A stretch of 64,000 nucleotides of DNA from assembly GCA_025057975.1 (NCBI GenBank), contig JANWUV010000009.1, positions 1 through 64,000 on the forward strand. The letters run 5' to 3'. Below, piece by piece: positions 9,723-17,528 of the stretch (position 1 is the stretch's first letter; each line of letters begins with the position of its first letter). The position numbers and the translations under genes are program-made. The notes below the pieces were generated by a model. It did not search any database. It was not told the origin of the DNA and was given only the letters and a program-made list of their open reading frames with translations. Source of the DNA: Chloracidobacterium sp. Lineage in GTDB: Bacteria; Acidobacteriota; Blastocatellia; Chloracidobacteriales; Chloracidobacteriaceae.

Positions 9723-10949
9723 TTACGGTCTCTCGTCTTTCCAAGCGCGCGCCTGTTGGTAAACCTCAAGGTAGCCTGCGACAACGTTTTCCCAGACAAA
9801 GCGGGAGGCAATGTGAAAACCACGCTCGCCAAGGTCGCGCCGCAGTCGCTCGTTCTGGAAGAGCAAGGATAAAGCTTCCGAGACATTGGCGGCGACCGCA
9901 GGGCTGTTTTCCACAAGGACGCCGCCCGGACTATCGCCGTTGATTTCCTCAAGGACGGGTATTCTTCTGGCGATGATGGGTTTTTTGTAGCGCCATGCCT
10001 CCATGTAAACGATACCGAACGACTCCCCTTCCGATGGGACACAGAGAACGTCACACGCCGCCAAGGCGTCATGCTTTTCATCTTCGTCCAACTTCCCCAG
10101 TTCCAAGATACGCTCCGCGTACGGCGCCGGCGCTTGGATTCGTTCCTCGTCGGTCGGGCCGGCGACAACCAGTACGGCGTCGGCCTGATGTCGTTTGAGG
10201 AAGTCAACGAATGCCTGAACAACAACCGGATACCCTTTGTCTTTCGAGCGCCTGCCAAGGAAGAGCACCATGAAGTTCGGGATGTTGTGTTTCTTCCTGA
10301 ATCGCGCTCCATCACCGTCGGTTCGATCCTCGAACCCGTGGAGAACGGTGATCTTCCGAGGATCAATGCCCTTGCTTTCAAGGAATCGCCGCTCGAAATG
10401 CGAATGCGCGATGAGGGCGTCGGCTTGGCGATACAGCTTGAGATCAACCGGATGGTCGCCCCACTGCCCCGGATGAACGCAGGGTTCGACGACGAACGGC
10501 TTTCCCAAATTTCTTGCGCTTGAAGCCGCTGCGAAGCCAAGCAGTTCAAGTCCTTGTCCAAGAAAATGCACGACATCAAAGGTTTCCACCGCTTTGCCGA
10601 TTTTGTTTTGATAGGTTTGGGCGAAGGGTTGTATGAGAAACCCCTCCATGCCTTCCTTGAAGAGCGTCTTGTAGAGAACATCCACGACGACGCCGAAGGA
10701 CCGACTGTGGCCGACAACCTGAACTTTGACGCCGCCGACTTCAAGCGTTTCGTCCAGCTGTGATCTGACAAGGTGGTTTCTGAGATCAAGTCTCGTCCGA
10801 GTGAAACGGGTGATGACTAGAAAATCATGTCCGTGTTTTTTGAGTTCGCGTCCAAGTTGGGCGGCCAGAACCTGTAGGCCGCCGGTGAGCGGAAAGAACT
10901 CGCGTGTGACTAAGGCAATTTTCATTGGAAACCTGACGGACGGCGTCAT
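9723..10949 (-). CDS. Glycosyltransferase family 4
   Basis: Two starts are plausible: ATG 10949, which overlaps the previous stop by ATGA as elsewhere in this operon and is used here, or ATG 10925 (MKIALVTREFFPLTGGLQ), the more usual GT4 N-terminus. About 400 residues. The acceptor domain carries PLTGGLQVLAAQLGREL; the donor domain starts near FMVLFLGRRSKDKGYPVVVQAF. The nucleotide-binding signature PSEGESFGIVYMEAWRYKKPIIA is near residue 310, the ExxxxxxxE-type motif of retaining GT4 enzymes. The local GC is somewhat lower than in neighbouring genes, which could mean a separate origin. Confidence 0.87.
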   Translation of the reverse strand: MTPSVRFPMKIALVTREFFPLTGGLQVLAAQLGRELKKHGHDFLVITRFTRTRLDLRNHLVRSQLDETLEVGGVKVQVVGHSRSFGVVVDVLYKTLFKEGMEGFLIQPFAQTYQNKIGKAVETFDVVHFLGQGLELLGFAAASSARNLGKPFVVEPCVHPGQWGDHPVDLKLYRQADALIAHSHFERRFLESKGIDPRKITVLHGFEDRTDGDGARFRKKHNIPNFMVLFLGRRSKDKGYPVVVQAFVDFLKRHQADAVLVVAGPTDEERIQAPAPYAERILELGKLDEDEKHDALAACDVLCVPSEGESFGIVYMEAWRYKKPIIARRIPVLEEINGDSPGGVLVENSPAVAANVSEALSLLFQNERLRRDLGERGFHIASRFVWENVVAGYLEVYQQARAWKDERP

Positions 10950-12181
10950 AGCGTCTCGGCGTCGGGTTGCGTCCGGCCTTCGTACGCCGCCATGCACCGC
11001 TGCGCTTGGGATTGGAGTCCATAGTCGGCGACGACCAGCCGGCGCGCTTGGCGTCCCATGGTCGCTCGTTCCGTATCGTTGTCCATCACCGACGCTATAG
11101 CGTCAGCTAGTCCGGCGATATTTTCCGGTTCAACCGTCAGACCGGTTTCGCCATGGCGGACAAGATCGGGCATACCGCCCACGTGAAAGCTGATGCACGG
11201 AACGCCGCAGGCCATCGCTTCCTGAAGCACAAGGCCAAAGGCTTCTTCACGCGCCGGACTGACAAACACATCGGCCGCCGAATAGACGCGGGCCTTGAGA
11301 TGGTCGTTGGTGATGCGACCTGCAAGTGTTGTTTGGCAGTCGAGCGCGGCGCAGCCGTCCGGCGGCGTATCCCCAAGCACCAGCAAGGTCAGGCGGCGGC
11401 GGTGGCTGTTTGGCAGTCGCCGGAGCGCCGCCAAGAGCAAGTCGCCGCCCTTGCGTGGATCATTGACATTCATTGCCGCGAACATCAACACGAACCGGTC
11501 GTCCGCGATGCCCAGCATTCGGCGGCAGTCTGATTTGTCATACGGGCAATAAACCTCCGTATCCAGCCCCGCCGGAATGCGATACACCGGCAAATCGCCA
11601 AGGAAGCCGGCTTTCGCCACGGCTTCCATCCACCGGCTCAAGACGATGACGCCGGTCAGTGTTTTGGCCAGCGACCACCGCTTGAGTCGCCATTCCAGCG
11701 CCGAGGTGTCAAATCGCATGGACGGATAGACTTTTGGGTACGGGCATCGTCCGCAGCCGGTTTTCCACCGCCCGCAGTCGGCGCTGTACGTGCAGTGCCC
11801 GGTCACGGCCCACATATCGTGCAGCGTCAGAAACGCCCGCTTGCCCCGTAGGAGTTTCGGCAGCGCCAAGTAGTTGAAGTAGCCGTGATGGAGGTTGTGC
11901 AGGTGAACGACATCCGCCGCCTGAAAGACCGGCTCGCGGGCGATGTCGAACGTACTGGTGATGAAAACATCGGGGAAGCGCAGCCACCGCCCCAGCCGCG
12001 CCAGTTGGTAATCGCGCCGGCGCCACGGCGGTAGTCGGTGAACCTCCGCCCCGCCGCTGCTGATGTGGGCCGCCATGACCTGTGAGTTGACGCCAAGCCG
12101 CCGCAGCCCTACGTGCAGCCGCCACATAGCGGTCGCCGCGCCTCCCAACTGGTCGAACTCGTTGATGTGCAGCACATTCAT
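10946..12181 (-). CDS. Glycosyltransferase family 4 (WcaC/WcaL-like)
   Basis: Start ATG 12181 overlaps the upstream stop by ATGA. 411 residues. The start MNVLHINEFDQLGGAATAMWRL and the block FLTLHDMWAVTGHCTYSADCGRW, with a cluster of cysteines (CGRWKTGCGRCPYP), are characteristic of a GT4 subgroup common in exopolysaccharide clusters. The donor domain has MFAAMNVNDPRKGGDLLLAAL and the late motif SPAREEAFGLVLQEAMACGVP, with the two glutamates that bind the nucleotide sugar. The product is a cytoplasmic retaining transferase. The four-cysteine cluster may bind zinc, which is inferred only from spacing. Confidence 0.88.
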   Translation of the reverse strand: MNVLHINEFDQLGGAATAMWRLHVGLRRLGVNSQVMAAHISSGGAEVHRLPPWRRRDYQLARLGRWLRFPDVFITSTFDIAREPVFQAADVVHLHNLHHGYFNYLALPKLLRGKRAFLTLHDMWAVTGHCTYSADCGRWKTGCGRCPYPKVYPSMRFDTSALEWRLKRWSLAKTLTGVIVLSRWMEAVAKAGFLGDLPVYRIPAGLDTEVYCPYDKSDCRRMLGIADDRFVLMFAAMNVNDPRKGGDLLLAALRRLPNSHRRRLTLLVLGDTPPDGCAALDCQTTLAGRITNDHLKARVYSAADVFVSPAREEAFGLVLQEAMACGVPCISFHVGGMPDLVRHGETGLTVEPENIAGLADAIASVMDNDTERATMGRQARRLVVADYGLQSQAQRCMAAYEGRTQPDAETL

Positions 12182-13197
12182 GCCGTCTGTGCTTTCCGCC
12201 ACCCATGCTTGAGCGGCCGTAGGGCGCGACGGACGCAGGCTTCACCCAGCCGGAGCGACCACAGCCCCGGCCGCCGTAGAGCCTGCCTCCACATCTCGGA
12301 CGCGCTTGGTGCATGTCCGGCGACAAGATGCGTCCATTTTTCGTCCAACATCCGATCGAGCCGCGCGGGATCGTAGCGTCTTCGGCGACGGTTGGCGGCG
12401 CGCATCCGTTCAAAAAGGTCGCCAATCCGCGGTAGAGGCGGGTCGGGCTGCGCCTCGTTGACAAAGACATATTCGAGCGCGGCCACGTCGGCGTCGTTTC
12501 CATAGCCCAGCAGAGATTCCAGTTGCCGCCGCAAAACCATGCGAGTTTCGGCAAGCTGCTTGGCGCGGCGCGTCAAGGTGATCTGTCCAGCGTGCACACG
12601 GTAGCGCAACACCACCTCCGGCAGGTTGGCGATAGGCTCTTCAAAAGCAACATCAACCCAGTAGGCGTAATCGTGCGCCACCTCAAACCGCTGTGCGCTA
12701 AAGCGCCGGCTTGCCGTTGTCGTTCTTCGGAGCAGGATGGTCGGCGTTGAGAGCGGACAAGCCGCCAGCAGATGCACCTTCAGGTCTTCCGGTTCATAAG
12801 GGAACCGCCGCGTTTCCGCATACGCCCCGAACGTTTCCACCCATCCTCCGCAGAGCGCGACGGCCGGGTTGGCTTCCAGAAAAGCGACCTGTTGTTCGAG
12901 GCGTTCCGGCAGGCTGATGTCGTCGCTGTCCATCAGGGCGATGTATTGACCGCGTGCTTCGGCAATCCCACGGTCAAGGGAGACGGCATGCCCAAGGTTG
13001 GTCTCATTTCGGAAATACCGAACGCGCCGGTCGTTGAAACTGCGCGCGACTTCCGGCGAGGCGTCGGTTGAAGCGTCGTCCACGATGATGAGTTCAAGGT
13101 CGTCGAGCGTCTGACCAAGGATGCTCGCCATCGCTTCCGCCAGAAAGTCTTCGCGGTTGTGAACGCATAGGACGACCGAGACCAACGGCTTCGTCAT
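12178..13197 (-). CDS. Glycosyltransferase family 2
   Basis: 339 residues starting at ATG 13197, overlapping the preceding stop by ATGA. The motifs are VSVVLCVHNREDFLAEAMASIL, LELIIVDDASTDASPEVA and QYIALMDSDDISLPERL (DSDD metal site, about residue 92), then VALCGGWVETFG. The C-terminal third is Arg-rich (ANRRRRRYDPARL and RRALRPLKHGWRKAQ), suggesting contact with the membrane surface or acidic lipid. It is part of the tightly coupled glycosyltransferase run. The sugar specificity cannot be read. Confidence 0.88.
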   Translation of the reverse strand: MTKPLVSVVLCVHNREDFLAEAMASILGQTLDDLELIIVDDASTDASPEVARSFNDRRVRYFRNETNLGHAVSLDRGIAEARGQYIALMDSDDISLPERLEQQVAFLEANPAVALCGGWVETFGAYAETRRFPYEPEDLKVHLLAACPLSTPTILLRRTTTASRRFSAQRFEVAHDYAYWVDVAFEEPIANLPEVVLRYRVHAGQITLTRRAKQLAETRMVLRRQLESLLGYGNDADVAALEYVFVNEAQPDPPLPRIGDLFERMRAANRRRRRYDPARLDRMLDEKWTHLVAGHAPSASEMWRQALRRPGLWSLRLGEACVRRALRPLKHGWRKAQTA

Positions 13198-14336
13198 GCG
13201 AACGCCTCCTGAAGCTTCTCGGCAAAGACGCCGGCCGGATCAGGTGGAATTTGGCGACGAATCGCTTCGGCGGCGCGTTCCCCCATCGCTTGCCAGTCGG
13301 CGCGGCACACGTAGGCGCGTTCAAGCGCTTCATCCAGCGACACGACATCCGGCGCGCGTGCGATAAAGCCGGTGACGCCTTCTTCCAGCAGTTCAGCGTT
13401 GCCGGGCACATTGGTGACGATCGCCGCCCGCCCGCACAGCATGGCTTCAATCAACGCCAGCGGCATCCCCTCGTGCCGCGACGGAAGAACCAGTGCGTGG
13501 TGGTGGCGCCAGAAGGCTTCGATGTTCTCGACGAAGCCGACAAAATGCGCGCTTTCAAGCTGCAAGTCGGCGGCGTAGCGTCGCAGCCACGCCTCCCACG
13601 GACCCGTACCGGCGAATGAAACAACGACCCGCCGCTTTCGCCACTTCGGTTGCGCCAGAACTTCGAGCAAGACTTCCTGCCCCTTGGCCGCCGGCTCCAT
13701 TCGCGCAACGCACCCCAGCCGGAGCGGGTGGTCTTCGGCCGGCCACGGCGGGCGGGCGTCGAAGGCGACGTTGAAGGGGTTGAAAACCACTTCGGCGTTG
13801 GAGAGCGTCCGGCCGATTTGTTTTTCAAGCAGTTGAAAATTCCCCTGCGAAACGAAATAGGCGCGACGCGCTTCCACAAACATGCGAGCGACGCGCTCAG
13901 CTAGCGCGTCCGAGGGCATCCAGAGCAGGCTGTTGGCTTGCGTAATCACCGCGTAGGGAACACCTAATCGCCGACACTCCTCGGCAAAAAACAGCGACCA
14001 TTCATCGAAGTTGGCACCCTGCGAGATGACGACGGCTTCCGGTTTGAGGCGTTCCAGCCACCGGCGGCAGTCAAGGTGAACCGGCGGCACATAGCCGCCG
14101 CCGGCCAGCCGGTGCGCCAAGCTGGTGAGTTTTTTGCGCCGGTCGAGGCGGCGGAAAACAACTTGTACGCCGGCGGCCTGCAAGTCGGCGATTTGTCGCG
14201 CCGGGGCCGGCCAGAACTTCACGCTGGCATGAACTTCGTGTCCCTCACGAAGCAGCCGCCGCGCCGCGCGGCTCCAGAGTTCCTCGCTCCCGCCCCACGG
14301 ACACCCTTCCATCGTGGAGACAAACGCCCACTTCAT
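13194..14336 (-). CDS. Glycosyltransferase family 4
   Basis: The start is ATG 14336 (MKWAFVSTMEGCPWGGSEELW), overlapping the upstream methyltransferase stop by ATGA; upstream in-frame sequence belongs to that gene in another frame. 380 residues. It shows a glycine-rich GSEELWSRAARRLL start, a central ITQANSLLWMPSDAL segment, donor-domain entry at LRLGCVARMEPAAKGQEVLLEVLA, and the signature LPSRHEGMPLALIEAMLCGRA with its two glutamates near residue 295. A soluble retaining transferase for the same polysaccharide is the likely role. Confidence 0.88.
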   Translation of the reverse strand: MKWAFVSTMEGCPWGGSEELWSRAARRLLREGHEVHASVKFWPAPARQIADLQAAGVQVVFRRLDRRKKLTSLAHRLAGGGYVPPVHLDCRRWLERLKPEAVVISQGANFDEWSLFFAEECRRLGVPYAVITQANSLLWMPSDALAERVARMFVEARRAYFVSQGNFQLLEKQIGRTLSNAEVVFNPFNVAFDARPPWPAEDHPLRLGCVARMEPAAKGQEVLLEVLAQPKWRKRRVVVSFAGTGPWEAWLRRYAADLQLESAHFVGFVENIEAFWRHHHALVLPSRHEGMPLALIEAMLCGRAAIVTNVPGNAELLEEGVTGFIARAPDVVSLDEALERAYVCRADWQAMGERAAEAIRRQIPPDPAGVFAEKLQEAFA

Positions 14337-15079
14337 TGTTTTTCCAAGACCACGACATTTGACAGGTAGAACGTGAAGCGGCTGTTCCAACTGACCCGCG
14401 CCTGCAACCAACCCGACATGAGTCCCCGCAGCATCAGGCGATGCGCCAACCAGTAGGCGCGGTTGACAAGTCGGTTGACGAGCGAGCGTCCGACAGGCTG
14501 TGGGTAACTGCTTGCCAGCAGCGTACCTAAGATGTCCCACCCATCTCCGGCGGCTTTCTGGAACTTGACCGTAAAGCCGTACTTGGCGGCGAAGTACTGA
14601 AAGGCGTAGGGCGTCGGCCGCCAGAAATCATGCGGCTCTAGATGCAGCATGTAAAAGTGCGGGCAGGTGATGAGGATGCGCGCGCCGGGATTGGTCAGCG
14701 CGGCGAAGTTGGCGAATGATGTTTCCCAGTCGGCGACGTGTTCCAGCACTTCAAGGCAGATGAGAAAGCGAAACGGCGCAGCCGACAACAGAGCTTCCGG
14801 CAACGGCTTGTCAATCTCGCAGATGAAATCCACCGCGCCTTCGGGATTCTGCTCGACATCAAGGCTATGGTACTGATACCCCTGTTGCTCAAGCCACGGG
14901 CGGAACGGTTGCCGTCCGCAGCCAACGTCCAGCGCCTTGCCGGGCGGTTGCGTGGAAGGCTGCGCGTAGGTTTGAAGCGCCTGCTCAATCTCCCGCCGCA
15001 ACAAGGGAACGATGAACGCCTCGTGGGGCGAAGTCGGCGTGTAATCGGGGCGTTGAATGTAGCTCCGGCGTTCAAGCAT
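14333..15079 (-). CDS. SAM-dependent methyltransferase
   Basis: The start is set at ATG 15079 (MLERRSYIQRPDYTPTSPHE); further upstream the frame is antisense-like sequence over the next gene. 248 residues. SAM-binding motif I is ALDVGCGRQPFRPWLE (about residue 50), followed by YHSLDVEQNPEGAVD, FLICLEVLEHVADWETSFANF and ARILITCPHFYMLHLEPHDFWRPTPYAF. The last block is typical of methyltransferases in O-antigen clusters. It lies 16 bases after the upstream GT4 gene and is coupled to the downstream GT4 gene. It probably caps or decorates a glycan. Confidence 0.8.
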   Translation of the reverse strand: MLERRSYIQRPDYTPTSPHEAFIVPLLRREIEQALQTYAQPSTQPPGKALDVGCGRQPFRPWLEQQGYQYHSLDVEQNPEGAVDFICEIDKPLPEALLSAAPFRFLICLEVLEHVADWETSFANFAALTNPGARILITCPHFYMLHLEPHDFWRPTPYAFQYFAAKYGFTVKFQKAAGDGWDILGTLLASSYPQPVGRSLVNRLVNRAYWLAHRLMLRGLMSGWLQARVSWNSRFTFYLSNVVVLEKQ

Positions 15080-15095
15080 AGGCAAGCAGAGGCGG

Positions 15096-16391
15096 TTACG
15101 TCCGACGCCGACGGAAGAGTCGCCCGACGGCCGCTTGCAGTTTGGCGCGTCCGACGCGGCTGTAGTACACCAACGGCGACGGCTCGCGCCACTGGTCTTC
15201 TTCAAGGTCAGGGTGGGGCGGCGGCAATCCCAACCGCCGCGTCCGCCGCCGCAGCAGAGGCCGTCCGTCATACGTTGCCGCTTGGCTGCGCTTTGTGAGC
15301 AAGTCAAGCCACCGGCTGAGGCAGTCGTCCAAGCTGTACCCCGCCGTGATGATGTGGCGGCGCGCGCCCTGCGACAGTCGCCGCCAGGTGTCCGGGGACG
15401 CCGCAAGGCTTTTCACGGCCGCGAGAAAACCGTCGGCGCGATCCGGCGTGATAACGCCCGTTCGGCCGTCGTCAATGAGTTCGCCGATACCGCTGCGCAT
15501 GGGCGTGCAAATCGGGACGAGTCCGGCCGCCATGGCTTCCATCAGGGCGATGGGCAGCCCTTCGTAGTCGGAAAGCAGCACAAAGACGTGATGCTCCGCC
15601 ATCAACGCTTGGATTCGCGCGTTGTCCACCAGCCCGACGTAGGCGACGCGCCCGCGTCCTTCCTCGGCAATGATGCGCTCGACGGCGGGGCGAGCGCGGC
15701 CGTCGCCGGCGATGGTGGCGGTGACGTTCGGGAGTTGCGCGGCGCGGCACAGGGCGCGCGTCACGTCCGAGATGCGCTTTTGTTCTTCTTCGAGGCGTCC
15801 GGCGTAGAGCAGACGCAACGGCTCGCCTTCCGTCCAGTGCGCCGTCGCGTCCGGGACGGGCACGCCGTACGGGATGCAGTGTACGCTCGTTTCGGAAGTT
15901 GCGCGCGGCTCGACGGCGCTGGTCAGGTAGCGCGAAACCGTCACCACGTCGGTCAGCCGGTAGTCCGGTTGGCCTGCGACAAACCGTTCCAGCAAGGCGC
16001 GATGGTAGGCGTCGTCGGAGTGGATGACGCCGATGGTCGGCAGTCCGGCCGGACGAAGCCAAGGCGAGGCGTACATCGCCGGTATGACGAAGTTCGACAC
16101 AAAGACCGTCGGCCGGAAGGCTGCAACCTGCGCCAGTATCCAGTGAATTTTCTTCTCGATGGTTTCCCAGTACGGAAAGGCGTCGAAGCCGATGCCCTGC
16201 TGATCGAGCCACCGGAGCAGAGGGTAGTCCTCCGGCAAGCGGTGAGACGGCGCTTCCGAGACAAGGACCAGCGCGCGTATTTCACAGTCTTGGGCCGTGA
16301 GAAAGGCGCTCCACCGCCGCAGCCAACTGTTTGGCCCGCCGGTGAAGTTGGGCGCATCAAAGGCGCAAACAAGAATACGCGCGCGTGGCAT
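15096..16391 (-). CDS. Glycosyltransferase family 4
   Basis: Start ATG 16391 is preferred over a TTG six bases upstream. 431 residues. The N-terminus is MPRARILVCAFDAPNFTGGPNSWLRR. The acceptor domain includes TIGVIHSDDAYHRALLERF, the donor domain opens at LRLLYAGRLEEEQKRISDVTRAL, and the nucleotide-sugar motif LLSDYEGLPIALMEAMAAGL is near residue 295. The first 17 codons have a degraded homologous copy about 1.1 kb upstream (17472-17528), beyond the toxin-antitoxin remnant, so this gene's 5' border has been rearranged. Function within the operon is sugar addition; specificity is unknown. Confidence 0.87.
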   Translation of the reverse strand: MPRARILVCAFDAPNFTGGPNSWLRRWSAFLTAQDCEIRALVLVSEAPSHRLPEDYPLLRWLDQQGIGFDAFPYWETIEKKIHWILAQVAAFRPTVFVSNFVIPAMYASPWLRPAGLPTIGVIHSDDAYHRALLERFVAGQPDYRLTDVVTVSRYLTSAVEPRATSETSVHCIPYGVPVPDATAHWTEGEPLRLLYAGRLEEEQKRISDVTRALCRAAQLPNVTATIAGDGRARPAVERIIAEEGRGRVAYVGLVDNARIQALMAEHHVFVLLSDYEGLPIALMEAMAAGLVPICTPMRSGIGELIDDGRTGVITPDRADGFLAAVKSLAASPDTWRRLSQGARRHIITAGYSLDDCLSRWLDLLTKRSQAATYDGRPLLRRRTRRLGLPPPHPDLEEDQWREPSPLVYYSRVGRAKLQAAVGRLFRRRRT

Positions 16392-16401
16392 CGTCAAAAG
16401 C
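16346..16401 (-). repeat. Direct repeat copy A (5' end of GT4 gene)
   Basis: This 56-base segment covers the first codons of the GT4 gene and aligns with 17472-17528 in the same orientation, with about seven substitutions and one inserted base. Between the copies lie the antitoxin and the broken PIN toxin. Most substitutions are third-position synonymous in the frame encoding ARILVCAFDAP, so both copies were once translated. Confidence 0.7.
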
Positions 16402-16687
16402 GGTACTCGCTGGTCAATAGCGGGCGGAACAATTAGCTCTCTTTCCGCGAAGGCGCGCCGTCGCGCGTGGATTGTGGCGCGCGATTCACTTCAACACCTC
16501 CACGTCAACTTCCTTGCAGACGGCCAACTGTGCGTCAGCCGTCACAAACGAGCCGCAGCCGTGTTCAATGGCGGTGGCAAGGTGTAAGGCGTCCGGCAAC
16601 TTGATCCCGGCATACTTTACCTGAATCCGCGCTGCGGAAGCGATTTCACATCGGGGTCTGCAAAAAAGACTTGATAACGAGCCGCTA

Positions 16688-16936
16688 GAGCAGTTTCCGA
16701 GACAACGTAGCGAGTTAGCCCGCTATTTGGAGTGCGGGGCGTTCCGCCGCTTTCCCGCGTGGCGGCTCGACGCCACGCGCCACGCCGGGAGGCGTGGCGG
16801 TTCCTTGTCCAAAGACATGCTGGGAAGCCGGCCGGCGCGTCAAGCCGCGCCGTCACAAAGCGGCGTCAAGCCGCCGCACTCCAAACCATTGACGCGACTC
16901 AACCGGGGTATCGCTACACCTTCTCGGAAATTACTC
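16688..16936. mobile_element. 249-bp MITE with 26-bp imperfect inverted repeats and TA target duplication
   Basis: The left end 16688-16713 (GAGCAGTTTCCGAGA, then GTAGCGA) and the right end 16911-16936 (reverse complement GAGTAATTTCCGAGA, then GTAGCGA) match at 20 of 26 positions. A TA dinucleotide sits immediately outside each end (16686-16687 and 16937-16938). TA duplication is the target pattern of IS630/Tc1-mariner transposases, so this is probably a non-autonomous derivative of such an element. No transposase is encoded. It has split the PIN gene, and its interior is an array of hairpins. Confidence 0.8.
16726..16885. repeat. Palindromic core of the MITE: 12-bp perfect inverted repeat enclosing four hairpins
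   Basis: TTTGGAGTGCGG at 16726-16737 is exactly inverted at 16874-16885. Inside are four consecutive perfect stem-loops: 16759-16776 (stem GTGGCG), 16779-16798 (stem GCCACGCC), 16834-16851 (stem GGCGCG) and 16860-16874 (stem GCGGC). Three of the loops contain a GGCTTGACGCC-like consensus in one or other orientation. The structure resembles a REP/BIME-type repeat nested in the transposable element. Confidence 0.75.
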
Positions 16937-17112
16937 TAAACTCGTATCGCCCCTTTTGAAAGGTCCGACTAAACACTCAGTCCTCGATACGTCGCCGACG
17001 ACCAATTCATCGCCGACGGCGTGTAGCTTAATGATCCGAGCAATGACCGGCGCTTCCCGCTTGGGATGACGTTCCACCAAATAGATGATGCAGTTGGTAT
17101 CGAAATAGACCT

Positions 17113-17403
17113 TCATGAATGCTCGATACCTTGCAAGCGTTCGAGTTCACGTTGGCCGGCTTCCCACGCTTCCCGCTCAAGTCGGGCCTCTTCCAGCGAT
17201 TGCTCTCCGCCATCCTCAGTCCCGCTTCGCGGGATAGCCCAAATGGCTTGCATTCTTTGCCAGAACGGGTCATCCGCCAGCGTTTCCGGTAAACGGCGCA
17301 AAATCACCTGTACCCTTCCCGACGGCAGATTTGGCTTTTCATTGAGTTGCAGCGTGCCATCCTCGTACAAAGTTCCTTGAACAACCGCTTCCGTTAGGCT
17401 CAT
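17113..17403 (-). CDS. Antitoxin of a PIN-toxin pair
   Basis: 96 residues. An N-terminal beta-rich part (VVQGTLYEDGTLQLNEKPNLPSG) is followed by RVQVILRRLPE and a charged helical tail rich in Glu and Arg (SLEEARLEREAWEAGQRELERL). This layout, and the ATGA overlap with the start of a PIN gene, match antitoxins often annotated only as hypothetical upstream of PIN toxins in cyanobacteria and acidobacteria. The beta part would bind the operator and the helical tail would cover the toxin active site. The gene looks intact although its toxin is broken, so it may now act only as a DNA-binding protein. The assignment rests on context and overall pattern. Confidence 0.65.
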   Translation of the reverse strand: MSLTEAVVQGTLYEDGTLQLNEKPNLPSGRVQVILRRLPETLADDPFWQRMQAIWAIPRSGTEDGGEQSLEEARLEREAWEAGQRELERLQGIEHS

Positions 17404-17471
17404 GCGCTTTCTCCCTGTTTTCCCGATTTTACACTCGCCGCCTGCCGTCCGCTTGGCCGGTTGCCGCCGAT

Positions 17472-17528
17472 AATTAGGCGCGTCAAAGGCGCAAACGAGA
17501 ATGCGCGCGCGTCGGCATTGTCACAAGC
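17472..17528 (-). pseudogene. Remnant of the 5' end of a second GT4 gene (direct repeat copy B)
   Basis: Just after the methyltransferase stop, the minus strand reads an ATG followed, after one extra base, by codons for RARILVCAFDAPNY, matching the start of the GT4 gene at 16391. The codon differences are synonymous (CGT/CGC, CTT/CTC, GAT/GAC, CCC/CCT, AAC/AAT). Homology ends after about 17 codons, where sequence leading to the antitoxin begins. It appears to be the stump of a paralogous glycosyltransferase gene replaced by the toxin-antitoxin module. Confidence 0.65.

Larger units (their letters stand above)
16486..17116 (-). pseudogene. PIN-domain toxin gene, interrupted by a MITE and frameshifted
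   Basis: The 5' part (17116 to about 16937) encodes a PIN N-terminus: MKVYFDTNCIIYLVERH with the first catalytic Asp, then SRTECLVGPFKRGDTSL containing the conserved Glu. It then hits an in-frame TAG/TAA within a 249-bp insertion. The frame resumes at 16685 as AARYQVFFADPDVK, then is lost. After a shift near 16635-16655 the C-terminal part reads EIASAARIQVKYAGIKLPDALHLATA, then CGSFVTADAQL, to a TGA at 16486-16488, with the remaining catalytic aspartates. Removing the insertion while leaving one TA rejoins the first two pieces in frame (GDTSL-AARYQ). PIN toxins are RNases; this copy should be inactive. It overlaps the antitoxin stop by ATGA. Confidence 0.88.

Noticed and set aside
15135-16436. 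433-aa plus-strand open frame over the GT4 gene
   Set aside because: Antisense shadow of a clear GT4 gene; Arg/Gln/Ala-rich composition with no domain pattern.
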